From the NCBI RefSeq assembly GCF_028368855.1, contig NZ_JAQNCY010000006.1:124001-188000 (forward strand): a stretch of 64,000 bases of DNA, read 5' to 3'. Origin of the DNA: Leisingera sp. SS27. Its GTDB lineage: Bacteria > Pseudomonadota > Alphaproteobacteria > Rhodobacterales > Rhodobacteraceae. This document shows positions 1 through 8,548 of the stretch, piece by piece. Numbering within the stretch: the stretch's first letter is position 1; every line of letters begins with the position of its first letter. A program made the position numbers and the translations under genes. A model generated the notes under the pieces. The model was not told where the DNA came from. It saw nothing but the letters and a program-made list of their open reading frames with translations, and searched no databases.

Positions 1-1424
1 CGCAGGATCTGCAATTGGTCCGCCTCTCTCTGCTGCAGCCTGGCCGCCTCCTGTCGCAGTTCCGCGAAACTGCGGCTGGACTTGAACAGCGGAATCGCCC
101 AGGCACCGCTGATGACCGAGACCTGCGCGTTGGTATCCCGCGCCACCAGCCAGTTCACCGCCTGATTGCTGCGCGGTCCGAACTGAAAGCACTGACGCTC
201 ACCTCGGGTGTTCCAGATCAGGCTGGTAAGAAAGCTTTCCGGGTTATAGTCGCGCAACCCTGCGCTGCCGTTCAGGCAGCCGTTGATCAGGCTCTGCCCT
301 TCACAGAATTCCGCCCCCTCCGGTGCAAAGATATGCCCGTGCACCTTGCTGCCGGTCGTGCGTGCCAGCCAGGTTTCGAAATCTTCAAACAGCTCGGAAA
401 AGCCCTGAAAAACCGAATAGGGGCTAGAAGTGACCCCGTTCTCTGAGCCATGGCCGGGAAACCGGCTCTGCATATAGAGACCGGGCCGTCCGCGGGTGCG
501 CCGCTCCACCGCCTTGGCAAAGATCCGGTCGATCTTGCCGGGGTTCGGTTCCGTCCGCTTCATCACCCCTGCCTGATCGCTCAGAAAGGCCTGATACAGC
601 CGGTCGGCATGCGGCCAGATCTTGCGCGCTACAAAACAGTCCGAGCGGCGCAGAAGCTGCAGATGATCGTCGTAGAAGATATGCGGCTTGCCCTGGAAGT
701 CGAACTTGCTCAGCGTCAGGGAGCGGCTTTCAATGTTGCCCGAGTCCTGCCGCACCAGGGTCTGAAAGTAGCTTTCATCCGGGATCCAGACCTTGCGGAA
801 ATAAGCGTCATAGGCAGGGCGTTCCGGATCCTGCAGGATCGCCGCCAGGGTCTTGCGTGTGAGGCACCACCACTGGCTGCCCATATGCGGCACCAATCCT
901 GAGGGGATCCGCCGCTTGAACCGCAGCTTGCGCTGCAACGCCACGTAACGGTCGAACAAGTAGCGGTGCCGCTTCCAGGAAAACGGGAACCGCAGCGTGA
1001 ACCGCTCATGGCTGAGGCCGCCGACAATCCAGGGCACGTCGGCAGTGGTGGCGCTTTCAATGAAATCGGTATCCGGGCGCGCAGCCAGGTAATCGGCCAG
1101 TTCCTGCACCGGCCTCAGCGGCAGGCAGGAGCCGGAGGCCAGATAGACATGGCGCACATCCGGAAACTCCGCCAGCATCACCTCTGACGCCGATTGCGAG
1201 GCCGCGACGATGCCCCAGGTGCCCCATTCGCAGCGGTGGCGGGCTGAGAACCGCACCAGCGGGTTGCCATCCAGTTCCTGGCGGAAGCGGCCGAACACCG
1301 CACGGCTGACATTGCGGTCGACATGCAGCACCACCGGACACCCCGCTGCGGTCCAGTGGCGTACCACCTGCGCCGCCCGGTCCAGCGCCGTGTGCACCAG
1401 CATGACCACACCGACCGAATTCAT
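1..1424 (-). CDS. GT14-like (core-2/I-branching) glycosyltransferase, C-terminus cut by window edge
   Basis: The gene starts at an ATG overlapping the stop of the upstream glycosyltransferase (ATGA) and stays open for 474 codons to the left edge, so the end is not seen. The N-terminus (MNSVGVVMLVHTALDRAAQ) with a following HVDRN, then YLASGSCLPLRP near residue 95 and IPDESYFQTLVR near residue 220, fits the core-2/I-branching beta-1,6-N-acetylglucosaminyltransferase fold (GT14). These motifs correspond to the donor-site and PDE segments of that family. A long C-terminal extension follows, as in roseobacter members. Likely a cytoplasmic transferase for a surface polysaccharide, translationally coupled to its GT2-like neighbour. 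Acceptor and sugar are unknown. Confidence 0.8.
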   Translation of the reverse strand, partial: MNSVGVVMLVHTALDRAAQVVRHWTAAGCPVVLHVDRNVSRAVFGRFRQELDGNPLVRFSARHRCEWGTWGIVAASQSASEVMLAEFPDVRHVYLASGSCLPLRPVQELADYLAARPDTDFIESATTADVPWIVGGLSHERFTLRFPFSWKRHRYLFDRYVALQRKLRFKRRIPSGLVPHMGSQWWCLTRKTLAAILQDPERPAYDAYFRKVWIPDESYFQTLVRQDSGNIESRSLTLSKFDFQGKPHIFYDDHLQLLRRSDCFVARKIWPHADRLYQAFLSDQAGVMKRTEPNPGKIDRIFAKAVERRTRGRPGLYMQSRFPGHGSENGVTSSPYSVFQGFSELFEDFETWLARTTGSKVHGHIFAPEGAEFCEGQSLINGCLNGSAGLRDYNPESFLTSLIWNTRGERQCFQFGPRSNQAVNWLVARDTNAQVSVISGAWAIPLFKSSRSFAELRQEAARLQQREADQLQIL

Positions 1425-2488
1425 GCCCAATTCCCTTTGGACATCAGCCCCAGGATCTCAAGCTGACGCCAGTTGATGTATTTCTCGCTCCACTTGCACC
1501 ACAGTTCCGGCTGCTCTGCCAGTTTGGCGGCATAGGCTTTGTATTCTGCCGATCCGCCGTAATGCTGGCCGCGCACCAGCTCCTCTTCGGCCTTGGCAGT
1601 GAAGGTGTCCAGAAACTTGGCGTGCAGCAGCATGCCGCTGGCCTTTTCACCGCCATTGGTCTCATACACCTGGTTCAATCCGCGCGGCAGCAGGGAGTGG
1701 GTGGAACTGGCATAGGCATAGCGCCGGTGCCATTTGACCAGCGGGATCTTGTTCAGCGCAGGCGCCTTCTTGGGCGCATCGGCAAAGAACACCCGCGCCC
1801 GCGGCCCGCCCTGGATCCACAGGTTGCCGTATTCCGGGTTGCGGCTGATGGTGTAATTGCCGCTGTCGAACCAATGGGCGATCTCCAGCGGGTTCTGCCC
1901 GGCCTGATACGGCACTTCACTGATCCGGCCCTTGGGGTACACATCCAGCAGCATCGCTGAGAAGCTGCGGATTGCCGAATTGTCCAGCCAGTCCGTCAGC
2001 GCCCGGATCGGCCGAGTGTCGCAGAACGGGTAGATGAAAAACTCATCCGGATCGACCACCAGCACCCAGTGATCATGCGCGTACTTGCGCTTCAGATAGT
2101 TCATCCAGTCGATGCCGAAGCCCGCGCGCTTGTAGCTGGCGCTGGTGTGCCACAGCGAGACGTCCTCCATCCCGCGCAGGTACTCCGCCGTGCCGTCGGT
2201 CGAGTCATTGTCCACAAACAGGAAATGATCAATGCCCATGCTGCGGTAGTACTGCAGGAAATAGGGCAGCCGGATCTGCTCGTTGCGCATGGTGCAGACC
2301 AGCAGGATATCCCTTGGCCGGATCGCCCGGGTGTGGTCCTGCAGCGCGGTCAGCTCACCGGATTTGCGCACCGCGCGGACCAGCCGGCGTTTGCGCCGCA
2401 ACCGCATCCGGTAAGAATCCCAAAGCCCCACGTTTACTCCAAACCATTTTCCAAGGAGCGCACCCGCCTGCCACGGCCTTCTGGCCAT
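1421..2488 (-). CDS. GT2/GT92-like glycosyltransferase, copy 1
   Basis: 355 residues. The block NEQIRLPYFLQYYRSMGIDH, then FLFVDNDSTDGTAEYL and the acid motif VDPDEFF, is typical of the Glyco_tranf_2_4 type of GT-A glycosyltransferases, where the Asp cluster binds a metal and the nucleotide-sugar. No membrane segment is seen, so it is probably cytosolic or peripheral. I chose the ATG at 2488 because GAGCGG lies about 10 bases upstream; an in-frame TTG at 2506 would add six residues. It shares its whole architecture with the next gene upstream (NE.xRLP.F, VDN.S.DG, WxQGG/WIQGG, KxPLVxWxRRYAY, STHS), so the two are tandem paralogues. Specificity cannot be read from sequence. Confidence 0.85.
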   Translation of the reverse strand: MARRPWQAGALLGKWFGVNVGLWDSYRMRLRRKRRLVRAVRKSGELTALQDHTRAIRPRDILLVCTMRNEQIRLPYFLQYYRSMGIDHFLFVDNDSTDGTAEYLRGMEDVSLWHTSASYKRAGFGIDWMNYLKRKYAHDHWVLVVDPDEFFIYPFCDTRPIRALTDWLDNSAIRSFSAMLLDVYPKGRISEVPYQAGQNPLEIAHWFDSGNYTISRNPEYGNLWIQGGPRARVFFADAPKKAPALNKIPLVKWHRRYAYASSTHSLLPRGLNQVYETNGGEKASGMLLHAKFLDTFTAKAEEELVRGQHYGGSAEYKAYAAKLAEQPELWCKWSEKYINWRQLEILGLMSKGNWA

Positions 2489-2600
2489 TGGCAAGTTTCC
2501 GCTCAATATGTCACGAGCTCAGTGTATTAACAACGGATTTAGAAACGGTTACGCGGGCGCACGGCGCGGCTGCAACAGTCAGGATTTCCCGCCCCCGGCG

Positions 2601-3641
2601 TCACCAGTCAATTGCTGTCATCAACCCCAAGGCAGCCAGCTGGTCCGGCCCCTGATACCGCACCGCCCCGGCGTGCCACATATCCGGGGCCCCGGTGATC
2701 CGGTCATAATAACCGTCAAACAGATGCGGCGTATGAAAATGCTGCTGCCGCTGTTTTTCCGTTGCCGATTTAGAAACAATCTCCGGCAGGAACTTCGTAT
2801 GCAGCAACACTCCGGAAGGCGCCCTGCCGCCCGGCCCGTCGTACAGCGCATTCATCTGCGGCGGCAGCATGGAATGGGTTGAATTGACGTAAGCATAACG
2901 CCGGTTCCATCGTACCAGCGGCAGCTTGTTCAACGTGGGCGAGTGTTCCGGCTGATCAGCGAAAAACATCCTTTCCCGTGCACCGCCCTGAACCCACAGA
3001 TTGCCCTTCGGCTGCTGCCGCGCCGCCCGGTAGGGGCCATCATCAAACCAGTGCAGCACCTCGCAGGGGTCCTGGCCCGGTGCATAGGTCTGGCTGTCCA
3101 GCGGCCCCTTCGGGTACAGATCCAGCATCAAGGCGCCGAACCCCTCACGGCCGACCTGCTCCAGCCGCTGCGTCAGGCCGCTCAGCCCGTGCGCCTCCAT
3201 CCCGGAATAGATCAGCAGTTCATCCGCATCCACGGTCAGGCACCAGCGCCGGTGGCCGTACCGGATCAGCAGCCAGCCCAGCCAGTCAAGGCCAAAGCGC
3301 GTGTCCCGGTAGCTGGCCTGCGTTTGCCACAGGGAGACATCCGGCTGCGCTGCCAGCAGCTCTGCGCTGCCGTCATCGCTGCCATTGTCGACCATCAGGA
3401 AATGCGCCGCGCCCAGCCGCCGGTAGTGTTCCAGGAAAAAGGGCAGCCGGGTGCTCTCATTGCGAAGTACGGTAAAGACCAGAACACCCTGCCCGGCGAT
3501 CTCCCGGGTCCGGTCTGCCACCTTCTGCAGCTGATGGCGCGCGCGCAGTGCCCGCCAAAGCAGCCGTCGCCGCTTCCACCGCAGCCTGTAGGCCCCGGTG
3601 AGGCCCAGCGGCGGAAGATCAGGCGCGGCGGTCTGTGCCAT
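2601..3641 (-). CDS. GT2/GT92-like glycosyltransferase, copy 2
   Basis: 346 residues, same fold and motif order as its downstream paralogue: NESTRLPFFLEHYRRLG near residue 60, FLMVDNGSDDGSAEL, VDADELLIYSG, then WVQGGARERMFF and LPLVRWNRRYAYVNSTHS. The VDADE motif is the probable metal/nucleotide-sugar site. It sits 2 bases downstream of galE on the same strand, so the sugar-nucleotide enzymes and transferases are probably one transcription unit. About 95-110 bases without a recognised feature separate it from copy 1. The duplication plus divergence suggests two different linkages in one glycan, which is inference. Confidence 0.85.
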   Translation of the reverse strand: MAQTAAPDLPPLGLTGAYRLRWKRRRLLWRALRARHQLQKVADRTREIAGQGVLVFTVLRNESTRLPFFLEHYRRLGAAHFLMVDNGSDDGSAELLAAQPDVSLWQTQASYRDTRFGLDWLGWLLIRYGHRRWCLTVDADELLIYSGMEAHGLSGLTQRLEQVGREGFGALMLDLYPKGPLDSQTYAPGQDPCEVLHWFDDGPYRAARQQPKGNLWVQGGARERMFFADQPEHSPTLNKLPLVRWNRRYAYVNSTHSMLPPQMNALYDGPGGRAPSGVLLHTKFLPEIVSKSATEKQRQQHFHTPHLFDGYYDRITGAPDMWHAGAVRYQGPDQLAALGLMTAIDW

Positions 3642-3643
3642 TC

Positions 3644-4627
3644 TCAGCTCTCGTAATGGCCTGTCTTATGCCATTTCCAGGCGTCGGCAATCATCGTTTC
3701 CAAGGTGGAGCGATGCGGCTCCCAGCCCAGGTCGGTGACTGCACGGGTGGAGCCGGACACCAGCTTGGTGCAGTCGCCCGCCCGGCGCGGCCCGGTGGTG
3801 CAGGGCACTTTCTGCCCCGTCACGGCCTCAGCCTTATCCATCACTTCGCGCACCGAAAACCCGCTGCCGGTGCCCAGGTTGAACACCTGGCTGCCCTTAC
3901 CGCCCTCCAGCCATTTCAGGCCCAGCACATGCGCGTCCACCAGGTCGCAGACATGCACATAGTCGCGGATGCAGGTGCCGTCCGGCGTGTCATAGTCAGT
4001 GCCAAAGATGGTCAGCGCGTCGCGTTTGCCCGCAACCGCATCCAGCACCAGCGGCACCAGGTGGGTTTCGGGGCGGTGAAACTCACCCACCTCTGCCTCA
4101 GGGTCCGCACCTGCCACGTTGAAATAGCGGAAGATCACCGACCGCAGACCATGCGCGGCGCCGAAATCCTTCAGGATATCCTCCACTGCGCGCTTGGAGG
4201 CGCCATAGGCATTCAGCGGCAACTGCGGGGTGTTTTCATCCAGCACCACATTGTCATGCTCGCCATAGGTGGCGCAGGTGGAGGAGAAGACAAAGTCCAG
4301 GCAGCCCGCCGCGACCGCGGCCTCGATCAGGTTGAGCGACCCGCCGGTGTTGTTGGCCCAGTAGCGGCCCGGCTCGCTCATCGCCTCGCCCACCTGGCTG
4401 AGTGCCGCAAAATGCATCACCGCAGCGGGCTGATACCTGGCAAACACCTCATCCAGCCGGGCGCGGACGCTCAAGTCGCCCTTCTCAAAGGGGCCGAACT
4501 TGACCGCATCCTGCCAGCCGGTCACCAGGTTGTCGTAGGTCACGGGCGTATAGCCCGCCGCCTTCAGCGCCTTGCAGGCATGCGAGCCGATATATCCGGC
4601 GCCGCCGGTCACGAGAATATTGGTCAC
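3644..4627 (-). CDS. galE: UDP-glucose 4-epimerase
   Basis: Interconverts UDP-glucose and UDP-galactose with tightly bound NAD. The N-terminal ILVTGGAGYIGSHACK holds the GxxGxxG Rossmann motif, SSTCATYG supplies the catalytic Ser region and YGASKRA the YxxxK pair. Length about 327 residues is normal for the family. I prefer the GTG at 4627, which gives VTNILVTGG and matches the usual family N-terminus; an ATG at 4645 would add six residues. It lies between galU and two glycosyltransferases in the same direction, which points to supply of UDP-galactose for surface polysaccharide. Confidence 0.95.
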   Translation of the reverse strand: MTNILVTGGAGYIGSHACKALKAAGYTPVTYDNLVTGWQDAVKFGPFEKGDLSVRARLDEVFARYQPAAVMHFAALSQVGEAMSEPGRYWANNTGGSLNLIEAAVAAGCLDFVFSSTCATYGEHDNVVLDENTPQLPLNAYGASKRAVEDILKDFGAAHGLRSVIFRYFNVAGADPEAEVGEFHRPETHLVPLVLDAVAGKRDALTIFGTDYDTPDGTCIRDYVHVCDLVDAHVLGLKWLEGGKGSQVFNLGTGSGFSVREVMDKAEAVTGQKVPCTTGPRRAGDCTKLVSGSTRAVTDLGWEPHRSTLETMIADAWKWHKTGHYES

Positions 4628-4650
4628 TGTCTCTGCCCCATACACACAAA

Positions 4651-4668
4651 GCCGCCCCGAAGGGCGGC
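4651..4668 (-). terminator. galU-galE intergenic hairpin
   Basis: A 7-bp perfect stem (GCCGCCC / GGGCGGC) closes a TTCG tetraloop when read on the minus strand, right after the galU stop. Only three T follow, so it may be a weak terminator, an attenuator or an RNA-stabilising hairpin between galU and galE rather than a full stop. Confidence 0.5.
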
Positions 4669-4676
4669 CCGCGAGG

Positions 4677-5570
4677 TTACTGCGCGGCCTTGCCGACCTG
4701 CGCGATCTCGGTGATGTAGTTCATCAGATCGTCCCGCAGCTCATCGCGCGCCAGCGCAAAGGCCACAGTTGCTTGCAGGAAGCCCGCCTTGGAGCCGCAG
4801 TCGAAACGCTGGCCGCGGAAACGGTAGCCGTAGACCGGCACATCCTTTGCAATGTCTTCTGCGATCGCGTCGGTCAGCTGGATCTCTCCGCCGGCACCCT
4901 GCTTCATCTTGTTGAGGTTCTTCAGAACCGACGGTGCAAGGATGTAACGGCCGATCACCGCCAGATTCGACGGCGCATCTTCCATCTTGGGCTTCTCGAC
5001 CATGCCGTTGGCTGCAACCACCTGGCCCATATCGTCCTTCACGTCGAGCACACCGTAGGACGAGGTCTTCTCCGGCGGGACCTCCATCGCGGCAACCATG
5101 TTGCCGCCGATTTCCTCATAGGCCTCGACCATCTGCTGCAGGCAGGGCTTCTCTGCCGCGATCACGTCATCCGGCAGGATCACCGCAAAAGGTTCATTGG
5201 CGATCAGGCGGCGGGCACACCAGACAGCATGGCCCAGGCCCAGCGCCTTGTGCTGGCGGAGATACGCAATCGCGCCGGATTCCATGTCGGTGCTCTTGAG
5301 GATTTCCAGCAGGTCATCCTTGCCCTTCTTGCGCAGTTCCTGCTCCAGAACCGGCGAGTGGTCAAAATAGTCCTCCAGCGCGCCCTTGCCGCGCGAGGTG
5401 ACAAAGATGAATTCCTTGATCCCGGCAGCACGCGCCTCGTCGATGGCGTATTGCACCAGCGGCCGGTCGACCAGAGTCATGATTTCCTTGGGCACGGATT
5501 TGGTTGCAGGCAGGAATCTGGTGCCCAGTCCCGCAACCGGAAAAATCGCCTTGGTTACTTTTTTACGCAT
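4677..5570 (-). CDS. galU: UTP--glucose-1-phosphate uridylyltransferase
   Basis: Makes UDP-glucose from UTP and glucose-1-phosphate. The N-terminus AIFPVAGLGTRFLPATKS is the nucleotide-binding signature, and ILPDDVI and VEKPK follow in the expected order. The start MRKKVTKAIFPVAGLG at 5570 gives 297 residues and has AGAGAGAA just upstream; an earlier in-frame ATG at 5612 adds 14 residues with no family match. First gene of the galU-galE-glycosyltransferase run. The 178 bases upstream of it presumably carry its promoter, but I see no clear box. Confidence 0.95.
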   Translation of the reverse strand: MRKKVTKAIFPVAGLGTRFLPATKSVPKEIMTLVDRPLVQYAIDEARAAGIKEFIFVTSRGKGALEDYFDHSPVLEQELRKKGKDDLLEILKSTDMESGAIAYLRQHKALGLGHAVWCARRLIANEPFAVILPDDVIAAEKPCLQQMVEAYEEIGGNMVAAMEVPPEKTSSYGVLDVKDDMGQVVAANGMVEKPKMEDAPSNLAVIGRYILAPSVLKNLNKMKQGAGGEIQLTDAIAEDIAKDVPVYGYRFRGQRFDCGSKAGFLQATVAFALARDELRDDLMNYITEIAQVGKAAQ

Positions 5571-5748
5571 GATGTTCTCTCTGTACTCAAATTCCGGGCT
5601 GGACGCCTGCACCGGCGTCAGACGCAGCGAAGCTGACGCGCATCATACCCGTCTGTCTCCAAAAAAATGTAAAGCAACTGCCCGCTGCCCCTTGCTGCCG
5701 TTCCGGAGCAGCTTTCTGATTGTTCCGTTTCTCATTACCATACTGCAC

Positions 5749-6549
5749 TCACTCGAGCCCCATCTTCTCCATCATGGCTTCCAGCCGCGGCACGTCTTCC
5801 GGGTTGTTCAGCTCCCAGAACTCGCGGCCGCGCGCCTCCACCTCAACACACAGCACCTTGCGCCCGTTCTCCAGAAACCGCAGCTGCTCCAGCCCTTCGA
5901 GCCGTTCCAGCGGCCCTGTATCCCAATCAGAATACGCCGCCAAAGCATCCGGGCGGTAGGCATAGACGCCGACGTGGTGAAAGACCGGCGTATTTTCGCC
6001 ATCACCATAAGTCTGACCGCAATAGGGCACCACCTCCTTGGAGAAATAGAGCGCACTATGGTCCGCGGCAAATACTGCTGTGGTGCCACCGACCCGGCCG
6101 GCCTTGCGGTCAGCCAGCAGGCTGTTCAGCGTTTCGCCGTTGCAACGCAGCACCGGTGTTGCCAGCCCCATGCCGGGCGCGGCCTTGAGCCCGGCCACCA
6201 GATCCTCGACAAACCAATGCGGGGTCAGCGGCGCGTCGCCTTGCAGGTTCACCACGATCTCATAACCGCCGCCCAGCGCCGCATGCGCCTCCGCACAGCG
6301 TTCGGTGCCGTTGGCGCAGGATTCCGAGGTCATCACGACCTCAGCGCCAAAACCCTCCGCCGCCTGTTTGATGCGATCGTCATCGGTGGCCACAACCACA
6401 CGGTCCACGCCCTGCACTGAACAGGCCGCCCGCCACGAGCGCTCCACCAGCGAGCGCTTTTCCCCGCGGGCCCCGGTCAGCGGCACCAGCGGTTTTCCAG
6501 GATAGCGGGTGGAGGCATAACGGGCGGGGATGACGATCAGGACGGACAT
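5749..6549 (-). CDS. kdsB: 3-deoxy-manno-octulosonate cytidylyltransferase
   Basis: Activates Kdo with CTP to CMP-Kdo for lipopolysaccharide or capsule. The start VLIVIPARYASTRYPGKPLV is the family signature, and VNLQGDAPLTPH and HHVGVYAYR occur at the expected places. 266 residues is slightly longer than Escherichia coli KdsB, with an insert (GARGEKR) after the PGKPL motif. It overlaps the cysQ stop by one base, so the two are co-translated. Cytosolic enzyme. Alternative use in a Kdo-containing capsule cannot be excluded given the neighbouring glycosyltransferases and ABC permease. Confidence 0.92.
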   Translation of the reverse strand: MSVLIVIPARYASTRYPGKPLVPLTGARGEKRSLVERSWRAACSVQGVDRVVVATDDDRIKQAAEGFGAEVVMTSESCANGTERCAEAHAALGGGYEIVVNLQGDAPLTPHWFVEDLVAGLKAAPGMGLATPVLRCNGETLNSLLADRKAGRVGGTTAVFAADHSALYFSKEVVPYCGQTYGDGENTPVFHHVGVYAYRPDALAAYSDWDTGPLERLEGLEQLRFLENGRKVLCVEVEARGREFWELNNPEDVPRLEAMMEKMGLE

Positions 6550-7346
6550 CAGGCTTCCTTCAGTTCCACAGCTGGTGCATAGGCGATGAAGAACGGGTTC
6601 GCATAGCCCTCTTTACCGTATTTCAGCGGGGAGTGATCGTCAAAGCGCACCACCTCTCCGCCAGCGCCGGCGAGCACCGCATGGCCGGCCGCGGTGTCCC
6701 ACTCCATGGTGCGCCCGACTCGCGGATAGAGATCCGCTTCGCCGGTGGCCACCAGGCAGAACTTCAGCGAGGAACCGGCGCTTTTGCTGTCCTTCACGCT
6801 GTATTTGCCGATGTAGTCGTCAGTGGCCTGATCGCGGTGCGATTTGGACGCCACCACCATCAGCGCCGAATTGTCGCTGTCGGCGACCCGGATGGGGCGG
6901 GTCTCGCCGATGATCTGCGGGTCAAAGGCACCAGTCTCCTCGACCGCGCTGCCATCGGCCAGGGTAAAGAACATCCGCTGCCGCGCCGGCGCATAGACCA
7001 CGCCCCGGGTCGGCACGCCCTTCTCCACCAGCGCGATGTTGACGGTGAAATCGCCGCGGCGGTGGATGAATTCCTTGGTGCCGTCCAGCGGATCGACGAT
7101 CAGGAAGGTATCGCCGCGCTCCTTGTGCGAGGCCGCCTGCTCCTCGGTGACCAGCATCATGTCCGGGAATGCTGCCCGCAGCCCCGCCGAGATCAGTGCA
7201 TCCGCCGCTTCATCCGCTTCGGTCACGGGGCTGTCGTCGGATTTCACCTTCACGTCGAAATCGTCGGAATTGTAGATCTCCATGATCTTCGCGCCGGCCT
7301 CGATGGCCAGCTTGCGGATCACGGGCACCAGGTCTTCATAGGTCAC
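6549..7346 (-). CDS. cysQ: 3'(2'),5'-bisphosphate nucleotidase CysQ
   Basis: 265 residues of the inositol monophosphatase superfamily. DPLDGTKEFIHR near residue 87 holds the lithium-sensitive metal-site motif, EADEAADALI precedes it, and EWDTAAGHAVLAGAGG lies near residue 215. It removes the 3'-phosphate of PAP, a by-product of sulfate activation, and so relieves inhibition of sulfotransferases. Adjacent to kdsB in a two-gene unit; this may indicate sulfated surface glycans but could be simple neighbourhood. The gene is divergent from an ABC-2 permease, with a shared 111-base promoter region. Confidence 0.9.
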   Translation of the reverse strand: MTYEDLVPVIRKLAIEAGAKIMEIYNSDDFDVKVKSDDSPVTEADEAADALISAGLRAAFPDMMLVTEEQAASHKERGDTFLIVDPLDGTKEFIHRRGDFTVNIALVEKGVPTRGVVYAPARQRMFFTLADGSAVEETGAFDPQIIGETRPIRVADSDNSALMVVASKSHRDQATDDYIGKYSVKDSKSAGSSLKFCLVATGEADLYPRVGRTMEWDTAAGHAVLAGAGGEVVRFDDHSPLKYGKEGYANPFFIAYAPAVELKEA

Positions 7347-7457
7347 GCGGGTCTCCCTGATACGGGTTTAATTGAAAATTTGCCTCTTGCCCCTTATGAT
7401 CCGCAGACAGCAGAACGGCAAGCAGCCGCATCATATTCGAGCAGAGAACGCAGGTTC

Positions 7458-8279
7458 ATGTTTCAGCAGCGCACACAGCCTTCCTGGATGTCCGGCTTCT
7501 TCGCCTTGTGCGAGGTGGTGTTCCATTCGATCGTGCGCAGTGTCCGCTCCAAGCACAACAATGCCTTCATCGCGCTCGGCCTGAACCTGCTGCAGACGAT
7601 TTTGTTCGTGCTGGCCTTCTACGTCATGTTCGCGGTTCTGGGCCTGCGGGGTGCCGCCCTCCGCGGCGACTTCCTGCTCTATGTGATGTCTGGCGTCTAC
7701 CTGTTCATGGTCCACACCAAGACTGTCAGCGCTGTTGCCGGCGCCGAGGGCCCCAGCAGCCCGATGATGCAGCACGCGCCGATGAACACGATGGTCGCCC
7801 TGCTGTCCGCCGCCATTGGCGCGCTCTACATTCAGGTTCTGTCGCTGATCATCATCCTGTTTGTCTATCACGTCGCCTACACGCCCGTGCACATCGAGGA
7901 ACCCATTCCCGCCTTCGGCATGGTGCTGCTGTCCTGGATCACCGGGTTCAGCGTCGGGCTGGTGTTCCTGGTGCTGAAACCCTGGGCGCCGAGTTTTGTC
8001 AGCATTCTGATGATGATCTACCAGCGCGCCAATATGATTGCCTCGGGCAAGATGTTCCTGGCCAACACGCTGCCCGGCTTCATGCTGGCAATGTTCGACT
8101 GGAATCCGCTGTTTCACTGCATTGACCAGGCCCGCGGCTTCGTCTTCATCAACTACAATCCGCACTTCAGCTCCTGGCAGTACGCGGCCTGGGTGGCGCT
8201 GGTGCTGATCGTGATCGGCCTGATGGGCGAATTTTACACCCGCCGCAATGTCTCCCTCAGCTGGAACGCGCGGCGCTAG
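7458..8279 (+). CDS. ABC-2 type polysaccharide export permease
   Basis: 273 residues starting MFQQRTQPSWMSGF, with about six hydrophobic segments (for example NLLQTILFVLAFYVMFAVLG near 45, VALLSAAIGALYIQVLSLII near 115 and YAAWVALVLIVIGLMGEF at the C-terminus). Topology and motifs resemble KpsM/Wzm-type permeases that export capsule or O-antigen across the inner membrane. The reading frame stays open for about 825 bases upstream but that part is antisense to cysQ. I chose the ATG at 7458, preceded by AGAGAACGCAGG. No ATP-binding partner is adjacent, so the NBD must be encoded elsewhere. Confidence 0.82.
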   Translation: MFQQRTQPSWMSGFFALCEVVFHSIVRSVRSKHNNAFIALGLNLLQTILFVLAFYVMFAVLGLRGAALRGDFLLYVMSGVYLFMVHTKTVSAVAGAEGPSSPMMQHAPMNTMVALLSAAIGALYIQVLSLIIILFVYHVAYTPVHIEEPIPAFGMVLLSWITGFSVGLVFLVLKPWAPSFVSILMMIYQRANMIASGKMFLANTLPGFMLAMFDWNPLFHCIDQARGFVFINYNPHFSSWQYAAWVALVLIVIGLMGEFYTRRNVSLSWNARR

Positions 8280-8326
8280 TCCCGGAGAAGTTCTTCAAAA
8301 TACGGGAGCAGTTCAGCATAGGTGGT

Positions 8327-8548
8327 TCAGAAGCCGTCCGTACCGAGATGATTGGAAGCACGGTACGCCATGAACAACTCCGCTCTCAATTCCTGGACCG
8401 TTTGCCGTGTGCTATGCCGTGCTGCGTCTGCAGCCGCTTTGAATGACCCGTAGTGCGCGTATGCATTGAATTGCTGCGCAAACTCCAAAACCGACTGCCT
8501 GTTACCTGGCGAGGGCAGGTCCTCAAAATTCAATTCCTCCGCCATCAC
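8327..8548 (-). CDS. Small hypothetical protein coupled to alkB
   Basis: 73 residues, MMAEELNFEDLPSPGNRQSV at the start. Its ATG overlaps the alkB stop (ATGA), which argues that it is translated. It looks soluble and helical (QQFNAYAHYGSFKAAADAARHST), with no signal peptide, membrane segment or cysteine. I do not recognise the family. The codon use is less GC-rich than neighbours toward the C-terminus. It could be a small DNA-binding or regulatory protein, but nothing in the sequence proves this. Confidence 0.55.
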   Translation of the reverse strand: MMAEELNFEDLPSPGNRQSVLEFAQQFNAYAHYGSFKAAADAARHSTRQTVQELRAELFMAYRASNHLGTDGF

